From contig JAAYQB010000032.1 in assembly GCA_012519525.1 (NCBI GenBank), positions 1 through 24,586 of the forward strand: a stretch of DNA of 24,586 nucleotides, given 5' to 3'. The notes beneath the pieces are model-generated. The model was not told the DNA's origin. It did not search any database and saw only the letters and a program-made list of their open reading frames with translations. Every line of letters starts with the position of its first letter. The stretch's first letter is position 1. A program made the translations under genes and the position numbers. This DNA comes from Bacteroidales bacterium. Its GTDB lineage: Bacteria; Bacteroidota; Bacteroidia; Bacteroidales; WCHB1-69. Positions 7,014-13,609 of this stretch are shown here, in pieces.

Positions 7014-8003
7014 ATGTTAAAAATTGGCGTTTTTGGTGCAGGTCATTTAGGAAATATTCATCTCAACTGCTTAAAAAATGTAGAAAATGTAACAACCATC
7101 GGTTTTTATGACCCAAATGTTGAGATTAGAAAAGAAATAGCAGAAAAACACGGTATTCCGGCTTACGACGACCCCGATGCTTTGATTCAAGCATGCGATA
7201 TTATCGACATAGTAACTCCTACCGTATCGCATCACGAAATAGCTATGAAAGCCTTAAGAGAAAAAAAACACGTCTTTATCGAAAAACCTATTACCGCAAC
7301 CTTACAAGAAGCAAAAGAAATCTTAGATTTTTCGGAAAAACATCATTTAAAAGTTCAAATCGGACATGTAGAGCGTTTCAATAATGCATTTTTAGCTGCA
7401 AAACCTTACATCAACAATCCTATGTTTATTGAATGTCATCGTTTATCGGAATTCAATCTGAGAGGAACCGACGTTTCGGTTGTTCTCGATTTGATGATAC
7501 ACGATATAGACATTATTTTACATACCGTCAAATCTCCTATCAAACACATTAGTGCCAGCGGCGTAGCTATTGTTAGCGATACGCCCGACATTGCCAATGC
7601 CCGCATTGAATTTGAAAACGGATGTACCGCCAATCTGACTGCAAGCCGCATTTCAATGAAAAGTATGCGACGTATGCGTATGTTTCAAAAAAATGCTTAT
7701 ATCACTGTCGATTTTCTTGAAAAACAAGCCAATATCATACGCATACGCGACTACCAACCCGAAGATGAAAAGGATTTACTCCCGCTAATTATAGATTTAG
7801 GAAAAGAAAAAGGCAAAAAACGCATTTTTATAGAAAGCCCTCCTAAAGAAAATATTAACGCTATTGAAATGGAATTAAGTTTATTTGTTCAAAGTATTTT
7901 AGACAATACGGCTTGCGAAGTCTCTGTCGAAGACGGCTATTATACGCTTGATGTGGCTTATCAAATTATGGATAAATTTATTTCAACAAAACCTATTGTT
8001 TAA
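7014..8003 (+). CDS. Gfo/Idh/MocA family NAD(P)-dependent oxidoreductase
   Basis: The 329-residue protein has the two-domain plan of the Gfo/Idh/MocA family. An N-terminal Rossmann fold begins LKIGVFGAGHLG, with the dinucleotide glycine motif at about 8-13, and the EKP signature is in FIEKPIT (90-92). The catalytic-domain motif DLMIHDID supplies Asp159 and His163. Members oxidise or reduce sugars, nucleotide sugars or related compounds, and the substrate cannot be told from sequence alone. A role in nucleotide-sugar or lipid A sugar modification is conceivable but unproven. It is transcribed divergently from pcm and appears to be a single-gene unit. The region after its stop holds repeat fragments and a strong terminator at 8157-8187. 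Confidence 0.85.
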   Translation: MLKIGVFGAGHLGNIHLNCLKNVENVTTIGFYDPNVEIRKEIAEKHGIPAYDDPDALIQACDIIDIVTPTVSHHEIAMKALREKKHVFIEKPITATLQEAKEILDFSEKHHLKVQIGHVERFNNAFLAAKPYINNPMFIECHRLSEFNLRGTDVSVVLDLMIHDIDIILHTVKSPIKHISASGVAIVSDTPDIANARIEFENGCTANLTASRISMKSMRRMRMFQKNAYITVDFLEKQANIIRIRDYQPEDEKDLLPLIIDLGKEKGKKRIFIESPPKENINAIEMELSLFVQSILDNTACEVSVEDGYYTLDVAYQIMDKFISTKPIV

Positions 8004-8031
8004 CAGAGCGTTTCAATAATACCTTTTTAAG

Positions 8032-8048
8032 CGCAAAAAACGCAAAAG
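8032..8048 (+). repeat. Degenerate CGCAAAG-type repeat
   Basis: CGCAAAAAACGCAAAAG here resembles the reverse complement of the tandem element at 23295-23332 (CGCAAAGAACGCAAAG), with one substitution and one extra A. Both lie beside copies of the 22-base motif. Confidence 0.4.
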
Positions 8049-8156
8049 AATTCCGGTCGCAAATTTCCACTAATCAATATTAATGTATAATAGTGTGTTA
8101 AATTTAAATTCTTTTGTCTTTTTTACTTTTTTCCCTCCAGTTGAAAAAATTAACAA

Positions 8157-8187
8157 AAAAACGAGAACTTCATTTATTCTCGTTTTT
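8157..8187. terminator. Strong bidirectional terminator
   Basis: AAAAACGAGAA (8157-8167) pairs perfectly with TTCTCGTTTTT (8177-8187) around a nine-base loop. The A-run and T-run make it usable on both strands, ending the oxidoreductase transcript (plus) and the orphan secreted-protein transcript (minus). Confidence 0.85.
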
Positions 8188-8193
8188 ATTTTT

Positions 8194-8215
8194 AAAAGAA
8201 TAAGGTGGTACACTA
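8194..8215 (+). repeat. 22-base motif, copy 1
   Basis: Reads AAAAGAATAAGGTGG then TACACTA. It differs from copy 4 (24045-24066) at one base. It lies four bases beyond the stop of the minus-strand gene at 8219, on the 3' side of that gene. Confidence 0.8.
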
Positions 8216-8218
8216 ACC

Positions 8219-8764
8219 CTAATCTAAATCCATTGAATTGAAAGTGTTTGGTTTAAAATTAACAGTTTTTTCAATTTTAGAATCACTGAAAAAGATTTTT
8301 ATACTTTTATTTTCAAAGTCAAAACTCTCAGTAATAATGTGATATGGCTCCAGATCAAAATTATAAGATTCCGATTCAAAAACAACAAAGGGATTTTCCT
8401 GAACTATAAGGAAAAAATCATAACCCACCTCATCATAAAACAAAAGCATGTAAAATTTTTCATTTTTATGCATTATGGTAGTAATTTCCTCGAGTTCTCT
8501 GTACGTTTTATGAATTAGATCTTTTTTATTATTCCCATAATAAATCAACAACTCCTGTACTCCCGCTGTAGTATCAGTGGGTTCGGTAAACTTGTAGCTC
8601 AACTGAAAAGGAAAAGAGTTTTCTTTCAACACAAGATTGATAGAATCAATAGACCATTCATTTTGAAAACAAATAGGATCCGTTACTTGTGCCGACACTT
8701 TATGGGTTAAAGTAAGCAATAAAATAATATACCACAGTTTTTTAATCATCATATATGTTTTCAT
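8219..8764 (-). CDS. Secreted protein of unknown function
   Basis: The 181-residue product begins MKTYMMIKKLW, followed by a hydrophobic stretch (about 12-20) and a cleavage-like site KVSA-Q, so it is probably exported. The mature part is rich in acidic and aromatic residues (for example FYMLLFYDEVGYDFFLIVQE) and lacks any motif I recognise. The gene stands alone on the minus strand. Its upstream region contains the 63-base module duplicated at 23947-24009, with a TACTTTTG -7 element about 60 bases before the start. A 22-base repeat lies just past its stop and a strong terminator follows. Local base composition is very AT-rich, and an accessory or horizontally acquired origin is possible. Confidence 0.7.
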   Translation of the reverse strand: MKTYMMIKKLWYIILLLTLTHKVSAQVTDPICFQNEWSIDSINLVLKENSFPFQLSYKFTEPTDTTAGVQELLIYYGNNKKDLIHKTYRELEEITTIMHKNEKFYMLLFYDEVGYDFFLIVQENPFVVFESESYNFDLEPYHIITESFDFENKSIKIFFSDSKIEKTVNFKPNTFNSMDLD

Positions 8765-8786
8765 CTGTTATTCAAAAATTAATGTG

Positions 8787-8849
8787 AGTTTTTTTTATTT
8801 GTCAATATTTTTATTTTTTAATGTTGCAAAAGTATACTTTTATTTGATT
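8787..8849. repeat. 63-base upstream module, copy 1
   Basis: This segment is identical to 23947-24009 except for one base (GTCAAT here, GTTAAT there). The flanks differ immediately outside it. It lies upstream of a minus-strand gene in both places and carries the -7 element TACTTTTG on the minus strand. Confidence 0.92.
8827..8834 (-). promoter_or_regulatory. -7 element TACTTTTG inside repeat copy 1
   Basis: The minus strand reads TACTTTTG, matching TAnnTTTG, within the duplicated module. The predicted leader to the ATG at 8764 is about 57-60 bases. Confidence 0.5.
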
Positions 8850-8908
8850 CAATAGAAAAAAATAAAAAAAACATATAATTATGTAGCCCTCATTTGCGGT
8901 ACTACCTA

Positions 8909-8939
8909 TAAAAAAAGAGACTACAGAGTGCAGTCTCTT
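8909..8939 (-). terminator. Terminator of the citrate lyase unit
   Basis: On plus, AAGAGACT (8915-8922) pairs with AGTCTCTT (8932-8939) around a nine-base loop. On the minus strand the hairpin is followed by a run of T (plus-strand A-run at 8911-8916), so it should end transcription about 45-75 bases after citF. Confidence 0.8.
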
Positions 8940-8984
8940 ATGTTTTATTTATTCCGTTTTTTTTAATCAATAATGTAAAAGCAT

Positions 8985-10553
8985 TTATTGCAATACTTTA
9001 CGTACGCTATCTATAATTGTTCCATCTACCCATTTTATAATAGCTACGGTATCTTCATCTTTATCGCTAACGGGTGCTTTATCCGGAACTCCGCAAATGG
9101 CATCAACTTCTGCTTTTAAGTCATGTATACTTACAATAGGCAAAGAGGAATGACGCATTTTATCAATTAAATCGGTACGCAACGGATTGATAGCAATACC
9201 TCGCTCTGTAACTATCACATCTATCAATTCTCCCGGACCACATAAAGTGGTTAATTTATCAACAATTACAGGAATTCTATCCCTGAATAAAGGAACGGGT
9301 AATATTGTGCATTTGGAATGCAAACAATTTTGCCAACCTCCAATACCATGCAATAATAAGCCATCGGAATGAGTAACAACATTTCCGTTAAAATCGGTAT
9401 CTATTTCCGTAGCTCCCAAAATAACAATATCAATCAAATTGGTGTAATTTCCCTTGCTATGAAAATTATACGACTGAAATACGGACAAGTCTATATGGTT
9501 CTCGTTTTTCTTAACGGATTCTACAGCTTCCAAATCGAAGGCTTGTGCGTCAAGGATATAATCCATCACACCGTCTTCCAACATTTTAACTAAATATTGC
9601 GTGCTTCCCCCAAATCCAAAACGAGCTTTCCAATTATTTGCTTTCAGTTGCTCATGAAAATGCAAACCTACCGACAAAGAAGTACCGCCGGCTCCCGTTT
9701 GAATTCCTACTCCATCGCGTAGCAAACCTGCTTCAGAACAGAAACGAGCCGTCCACTCGGCTAATAACAATCTATCGGGCGACTTAGTAACTTGTGTCGT
9801 TCCCAATACTATTTTTTCCGGAATTCCTATTTTATCTACTACCACCACATAGTCAACATAATTTCCTTGTATCTGAAAAGGCATACAAGGGAAAGGTACT
9901 AAATTATCGGTAACCACAATAACTTTATCGGCATAAAGCATATCAATCAGTGAATAGCCCAACACACCGCAAGCCGAAGGACCTTGAGCTCCCGTTGCAT
10001 TGCCAAACATATCGGAAGAAGGTGCTGCAATAACCGCTATATCAATCTTTACTTCACCATCTTGTACGGCTTGTGTTCTTCCGCCGTGAGAACGCAAAAC
10101 AGCACAGCCTTTCATCCCTCCGTAAGAAGTAAATCTACCCAAAGGACCGTTCATAGAACCTTCTATCCTATTGATAGTTCCGTTTTCGAGATAAGAAATC
10201 AAAGGTTCGTTACAAGGAAACGAAGCCGAAGGCAACCACACTAAATCTTTTATTCCTAAATTGTTAGCTATATCAAAAATCGTATTACTCACCAAATCTC
10301 CATCACGCAAATGATGATGAGTCGAAATGGTCATTCCATTGCGTAAACCACACTTTTTAAGTGCTAATTCTAAAGAATCAACGATTTTATTTCCATCTGA
10401 CGGATAATCCAAACATGTCGGGATGGGCGGTGCATATTTATTGCCGGTAGGCTTATATTTTCCCACTCCCATAAAAGGCACCATTTCTTTCCCATTGACT
10501 ACGGTAGGGACTCTCCTACCCGCCGCATTGACTACAAATTTATCGCATTTCAT
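8985..10553 (-). CDS. citF: Citrate (or citramalate) lyase alpha subunit
   Basis: CitF is the acetyl-ACP:citrate ACP-transferase subunit of citrate lyase; it exchanges the acetyl group on the acyl carrier for citrate. The protein is 522 residues, a normal length, and matches the family throughout: start MKCDKFVVNAAGRRVP, THHHLRDGD, a glycine-rich block GIQTGAGGTSLSVG and the end IVTERGIAINPLR. It follows the CitD-CitE fusion gene by 25 bases and shares its transcript. The related citramalate lyase alpha subunit of glutamate fermenters is homologous, so the substrate could be citramalate instead. No ligase (citC) or prosthetic-group genes (citX, citG) are in the window. A terminator hairpin follows. 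Confidence 0.92.
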   Translation of the reverse strand: MKCDKFVVNAAGRRVPTVVNGKEMVPFMGVGKYKPTGNKYAPPIPTCLDYPSDGNKIVDSLELALKKCGLRNGMTISTHHHLRDGDLVSNTIFDIANNLGIKDLVWLPSASFPCNEPLISYLENGTINRIEGSMNGPLGRFTSYGGMKGCAVLRSHGGRTQAVQDGEVKIDIAVIAAPSSDMFGNATGAQGPSACGVLGYSLIDMLYADKVIVVTDNLVPFPCMPFQIQGNYVDYVVVVDKIGIPEKIVLGTTQVTKSPDRLLLAEWTARFCSEAGLLRDGVGIQTGAGGTSLSVGLHFHEQLKANNWKARFGFGGSTQYLVKMLEDGVMDYILDAQAFDLEAVESVKKNENHIDLSVFQSYNFHSKGNYTNLIDIVILGATEIDTDFNGNVVTHSDGLLLHGIGGWQNCLHSKCTILPVPLFRDRIPVIVDKLTTLCGPGELIDVIVTERGIAINPLRTDLIDKMRHSSLPIVSIHDLKAEVDAICGVPDKAPVSDKDEDTVAIIKWVDGTIIDSVRKVLQ

Positions 10554-10578
10554 AATGAATATTTCCTTTCTTAATTAT

Positions 10579-11808
10579 TTATTTGCTTTCCTTGTTTAAA
10601 AACTCTTCTCGCCAATCGGCATTTAATCTATTGGTATCTAACGCTAACTGTATGGTTTTTTCAGCACGTTTAACAACCGGCATATCTATCATTTTAGAAC
10701 CTAAAGACACTACTCCCAATCCTTGTTCGGTAGCCAACATAAAAGCATGGATAATTTTCTTTGCTCTTTCGATTTCATCGTTATCGGGGGCATAGTTATC
10801 TTTAATCACTTTGATTTGTCGAGGGTGTATACAGCCCATTCCATCAAAACCGATTGCTTTCGATTGCAATACATTTTCTTTGAGTGCTTCCATATCGGAA
10901 ACATCGGAAAACACAGAATCGATAGCCTGTATACCGGCAGCTTTGCATGCATTGACCAACATTGAACGAGCAAAAAAAGATTCATTGGCAGCTTTCGTAC
11001 GTTTTACTCCCAAATCGGCAGTGTAGTCTTCCAAACCTATCGCCATAGCTACAATATTATCAGCTGCTTTGGCGATAGCAAAACTATTCATAACACCTAA
11101 AGCACTCTCAATGATCGGCATTAACCAAATTTCGTCGGAAATACCGTGTTCTTTTTTCAGTTTATCAAGGTGTTGATTTAATAACACTATTTGCTCGGCA
11201 GATTCGCATTTTGGGACTAAAATCAAATTGATATGATGAGGAATAATATACTGCAAATCTTCTAAACCGGCAGGTATCTGATTGATACGCACCATACGTT
11301 CAGCACCGTAAAAATTAATACCTCTTAATGCGTTACGTACCATAAAACGAGCTTCATGCTTTTTATCATAAGCAACCGCATCTTCCAAATCGAGAATAAT
11401 TCCATCCGGATTATGAATGCCTGCATTTAAAGCCAAACTCGGCGTATTGCCCGGAAGATATAAACGAGTAAATCTGTTTTTATCTCTTTTCGTAGTGTAT
11501 TTATTGTCAGGTAAAAACGGCATTAAATATTCTTTATCCGTTTTAATCAAACGTTTTATACATGCCTCCATACGAGCTGCAATTACTAAAGAGATAGCAC
11601 CACTGTCTTCAATGCTTACTTTGGCATTTTTAATTTCGTAAAACGACAAAATATTTTTTATTTGTTCTTCTATTTGTCGTCCATACAAAACTTTCACTTT
11701 GCTTACAATATCAACTGTTATTCCTCCTTGTTTTGTCAATTCCAATGTGATAAAACAATCGGAACGCACGCCTTTTCCTTTATTTCCTGCTATTGCTATC
11801 TGATTCAT
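10579..11808 (-). CDS. citE: Citrate lyase acyl carrier-beta subunit fusion (CitD-CitE)
   Basis: This 409-residue protein joins two subunits that are normally separate. Residues 1 to about 95 match CitD, the gamma acyl carrier: an AIAGNKGKGVRSD start, with Ser16 aligned to the serine that carries the phosphoribosyl-dephospho-CoA arm, then ISLVIAARMEACI near the end. A short linker (about 95-112) leads to CitE, the beta lyase subunit (112-409). It contains RLYLPGN, the metal-site block LDLEDAV (139-145) and a TIM-barrel-like run including AIGLEDYTADLG. CitE splits the citryl-ACP into oxaloacetate and acetyl-ACP, or citramalyl-ACP into pyruvate and acetyl-ACP. The frame is continuous, with no sign of a sequencing join. 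It lies 45 bases after the M49 peptidase gene and before citF. citD could also be given as a symbol. Confidence 0.9.
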   Translation of the reverse strand: MNQIAIAGNKGKGVRSDCFITLELTKQGGITVDIVSKVKVLYGRQIEEQIKNILSFYEIKNAKVSIEDSGAISLVIAARMEACIKRLIKTDKEYLMPFLPDNKYTTKRDKNRFTRLYLPGNTPSLALNAGIHNPDGIILDLEDAVAYDKKHEARFMVRNALRGINFYGAERMVRINQIPAGLEDLQYIIPHHINLILVPKCESAEQIVLLNQHLDKLKKEHGISDEIWLMPIIESALGVMNSFAIAKAADNIVAMAIGLEDYTADLGVKRTKAANESFFARSMLVNACKAAGIQAIDSVFSDVSDMEALKENVLQSKAIGFDGMGCIHPRQIKVIKDNYAPDNDEIERAKKIIHAFMLATEQGLGVVSLGSKMIDMPVVKRAEKTIQLALDTNRLNADWREEFLNKESK

Positions 11809-11853
11809 AATATTTTATTTATTAGGGTTTCAACAATATTTTTGCTGTTTTTT

Positions 11854-13515
11854 TTATTCTAAACCCATTACTTTTAAGCCTTGATTAAATCGTATATCTC
11901 TTGGAATACCGGCTGCATTAATTTTATCCAAATCTTTTTGTAATGCTTCCGTTATGTTTCCGTTGTCTTGTCGGAACTTACTGGCAAACTCAAAGTTTCC
12001 GTCGCCTTGTGTAACAATAATAAGATTAGCCCAACTATCGATAGTAGCTTTTGCTTTTTCGTAATCAATATGATAAGTGCCGTCGCCATTGCGAGTAAAT
12101 GCTTTTTGTTGTTCCATATAATTATAGCACATCATATTGGCTTTTCCATGTGAACTGGAAGCTCCAAAACGTACGGAACGCAAAATACCTGCTATGAAAG
12201 TAGTGATGGCATCTTCTGCCGTAATATTGGTAATTTCTCCTTTTTCAATTAATTTGCACACCATAAACAGTCCTAATATATCGGCTTTTGCTTCTTCCCA
12301 AGAGGTTCCTTCCGTTTTCATAGCATCGTCTACTGTTCCTTTGTTATTAACCGTTTGTTTAACTCCTAAGCCATGAGCTACTTCGTGGAAAGTTACATTC
12401 CAAAAGAAAGCATCGAATTTAAGGTGTTGTCGTTGATTTTCTTCTATTATCAACTGACCGATTGGCATTAAAATTTTGTCGAATTTTGCTTGCATGCTAT
12501 TGCGTAATTGCAAACGACGAGCTCCTTTTTTCGCTTGCACTTTGTCGTCGTTAGGAAGATTGATAGCAATAGTTTTACTTCCTGCATTACAATCACCTGC
12601 ATAATAAACAGCATTGTAAACATTCAAATCGGAAGAAGTTCCCGGAACAAATGTTTTATACTTAGGGTCGCAAGGTAATTCTTTTTGCAACATGGGCAGC
12701 ATTGTTATAAATTTCTCTAACTCTTTGCTTCTCTCTATATCTTTAATCAAAATAAATGCTTCGTAAGCTGCTTTAGCTTCATTTAGCTTGTCATCGTATT
12801 TTTCGATAGGTCCTACTATAAAATCTATTTTGCTGTTTTTCATATCCATCCATGCCATATCGCTTGCAAAATAATTATCGGTTTGGAATGCTTTCTTGCG
12901 TTCTATTAAATATTTTTTCAAACCCGGATCTTCTGCAATGGCAATTGCTTTGTCTAATAATTCATTCACTTTGGTCAATTCTTCTTTGTATTCGTCTTTG
13001 TACCAAACTGTTTTTAACGAATTATCTTCATTGCGACGTAAAACGGTATAGAGGCTGTTTTTATTAGGATCTTTAAAGGCATCGAATTCTTCTTTGGTCA
13101 TATCTTGCGGATAATACTGACAACCTAAAAATTTCTTCCCGTAATTTTCAATAAACGGGGCATCGCCATTAAGCCTTTCCCAAGGTCCGTAATTTATTTT
13201 TACAAACTCTTTTGCATAGGGATCTTGTACGGTATCTAAAATACTTTTATCGCCAAATGTTTGCTTCCAAAACAATTGATCCATTATATCGGCTATTTCA
13301 ACGAATATACGTATCAGTTGTTTTTCATTTTCAGATAATTGTGCTATATGCGGACTATTCAAGTCAACATAAGCAAATTCTTCTACTTTTAACTGTAGTT
13401 CGGATTTTTGAGGTTCAATTTCTTCTTTCACTTCTTGTGTTTTTTTGTTTTTACAACTTATTGCAAAGGCTGCAATAGTAATCATAATGCTAATACTTAA
13501 TACTTTGGTTTTCAT
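11854..13515 (-). CDS. M49-like (dipeptidyl-peptidase III family) zinc peptidase, lipoprotein
   Basis: The 553-residue protein starts with a lipoprotein signal ending AFAISC, with lipidated Cys21, then a charged linker, so it is probably anchored in the outer or inner membrane facing the periplasm or surface. The zinc site is HEVAH (residues 377-381), followed by EEAKAD (407-412), whose first or second Glu supplies the third ligand. The second motif is that of family M49, which cuts dipeptides from the N-terminus of short peptides. Classic M49 enzymes have a six-residue HExxGH motif, while this one has the five-residue HExxH form known from a minority of members. The gene begins the transcript that continues into the citrate lyase genes, and its promoter faces that of the M6 protease. 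Actual peptidase activity is inferred. Confidence 0.8.
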   Translation of the reverse strand: MKTKVLSISIMITIAAFAISCKNKKTQEVKEEIEPQKSELQLKVEEFAYVDLNSPHIAQLSENEKQLIRIFVEIADIMDQLFWKQTFGDKSILDTVQDPYAKEFVKINYGPWERLNGDAPFIENYGKKFLGCQYYPQDMTKEEFDAFKDPNKNSLYTVLRRNEDNSLKTVWYKDEYKEELTKVNELLDKAIAIAEDPGLKKYLIERKKAFQTDNYFASDMAWMDMKNSKIDFIVGPIEKYDDKLNEAKAAYEAFILIKDIERSKELEKFITMLPMLQKELPCDPKYKTFVPGTSSDLNVYNAVYYAGDCNAGSKTIAINLPNDDKVQAKKGARRLQLRNSMQAKFDKILMPIGQLIIEENQRQHLKFDAFFWNVTFHEVAHGLGVKQTVNNKGTVDDAMKTEGTSWEEAKADILGLFMVCKLIEKGEITNITAEDAITTFIAGILRSVRFGASSSHGKANMMCYNYMEQQKAFTRNGDGTYHIDYEKAKATIDSWANLIIVTQGDGNFEFASKFRQDNGNITEALQKDLDKINAAGIPRDIRFNQGLKVMGLE

Positions 13516-13550
13516 TTTTATTTTATTATTAATTGATAATTTTTATTGTG

Positions 13551-13558
13551 CAAAATTA
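13551..13558 (-). promoter_or_regulatory. -7 element TAATTTTG for the peptidase-citrate lyase unit
   Basis: The minus strand reads TAATTTTG, matching TAnnTTTG, about 36 bases before the ATG at 13515. No further -7 element is visible between the peptidase gene and the CitD-CitE gene, so this promoter probably drives all three. Confidence 0.6.
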
Positions 13559-13570
13559 TGAAATTTTTGA

Positions 13571-13578
13571 TAATTTTG
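13571..13578 (+). promoter_or_regulatory. -7 element TAATTTTG for the M6 protease unit
   Basis: TAATTTTG followed by CAAATT lies 31 bases before the ATG at 13610. It stands only 12 bases from the divergent minus-strand element, so the two promoters occupy the same 94-base gap and could interfere or be co-regulated. Confidence 0.6.
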
Positions 13579-13609
13579 CAAATTATTTTAATATAATTTT
13601 TAAGGCTTT

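Noticed and set aside
8885..8906. A small RNA or tRNA fragment beside the citF terminator
   Set aside because: Only a four-base GTAG/CTAC pairing is visible, with no cloverleaf or other conserved feature.
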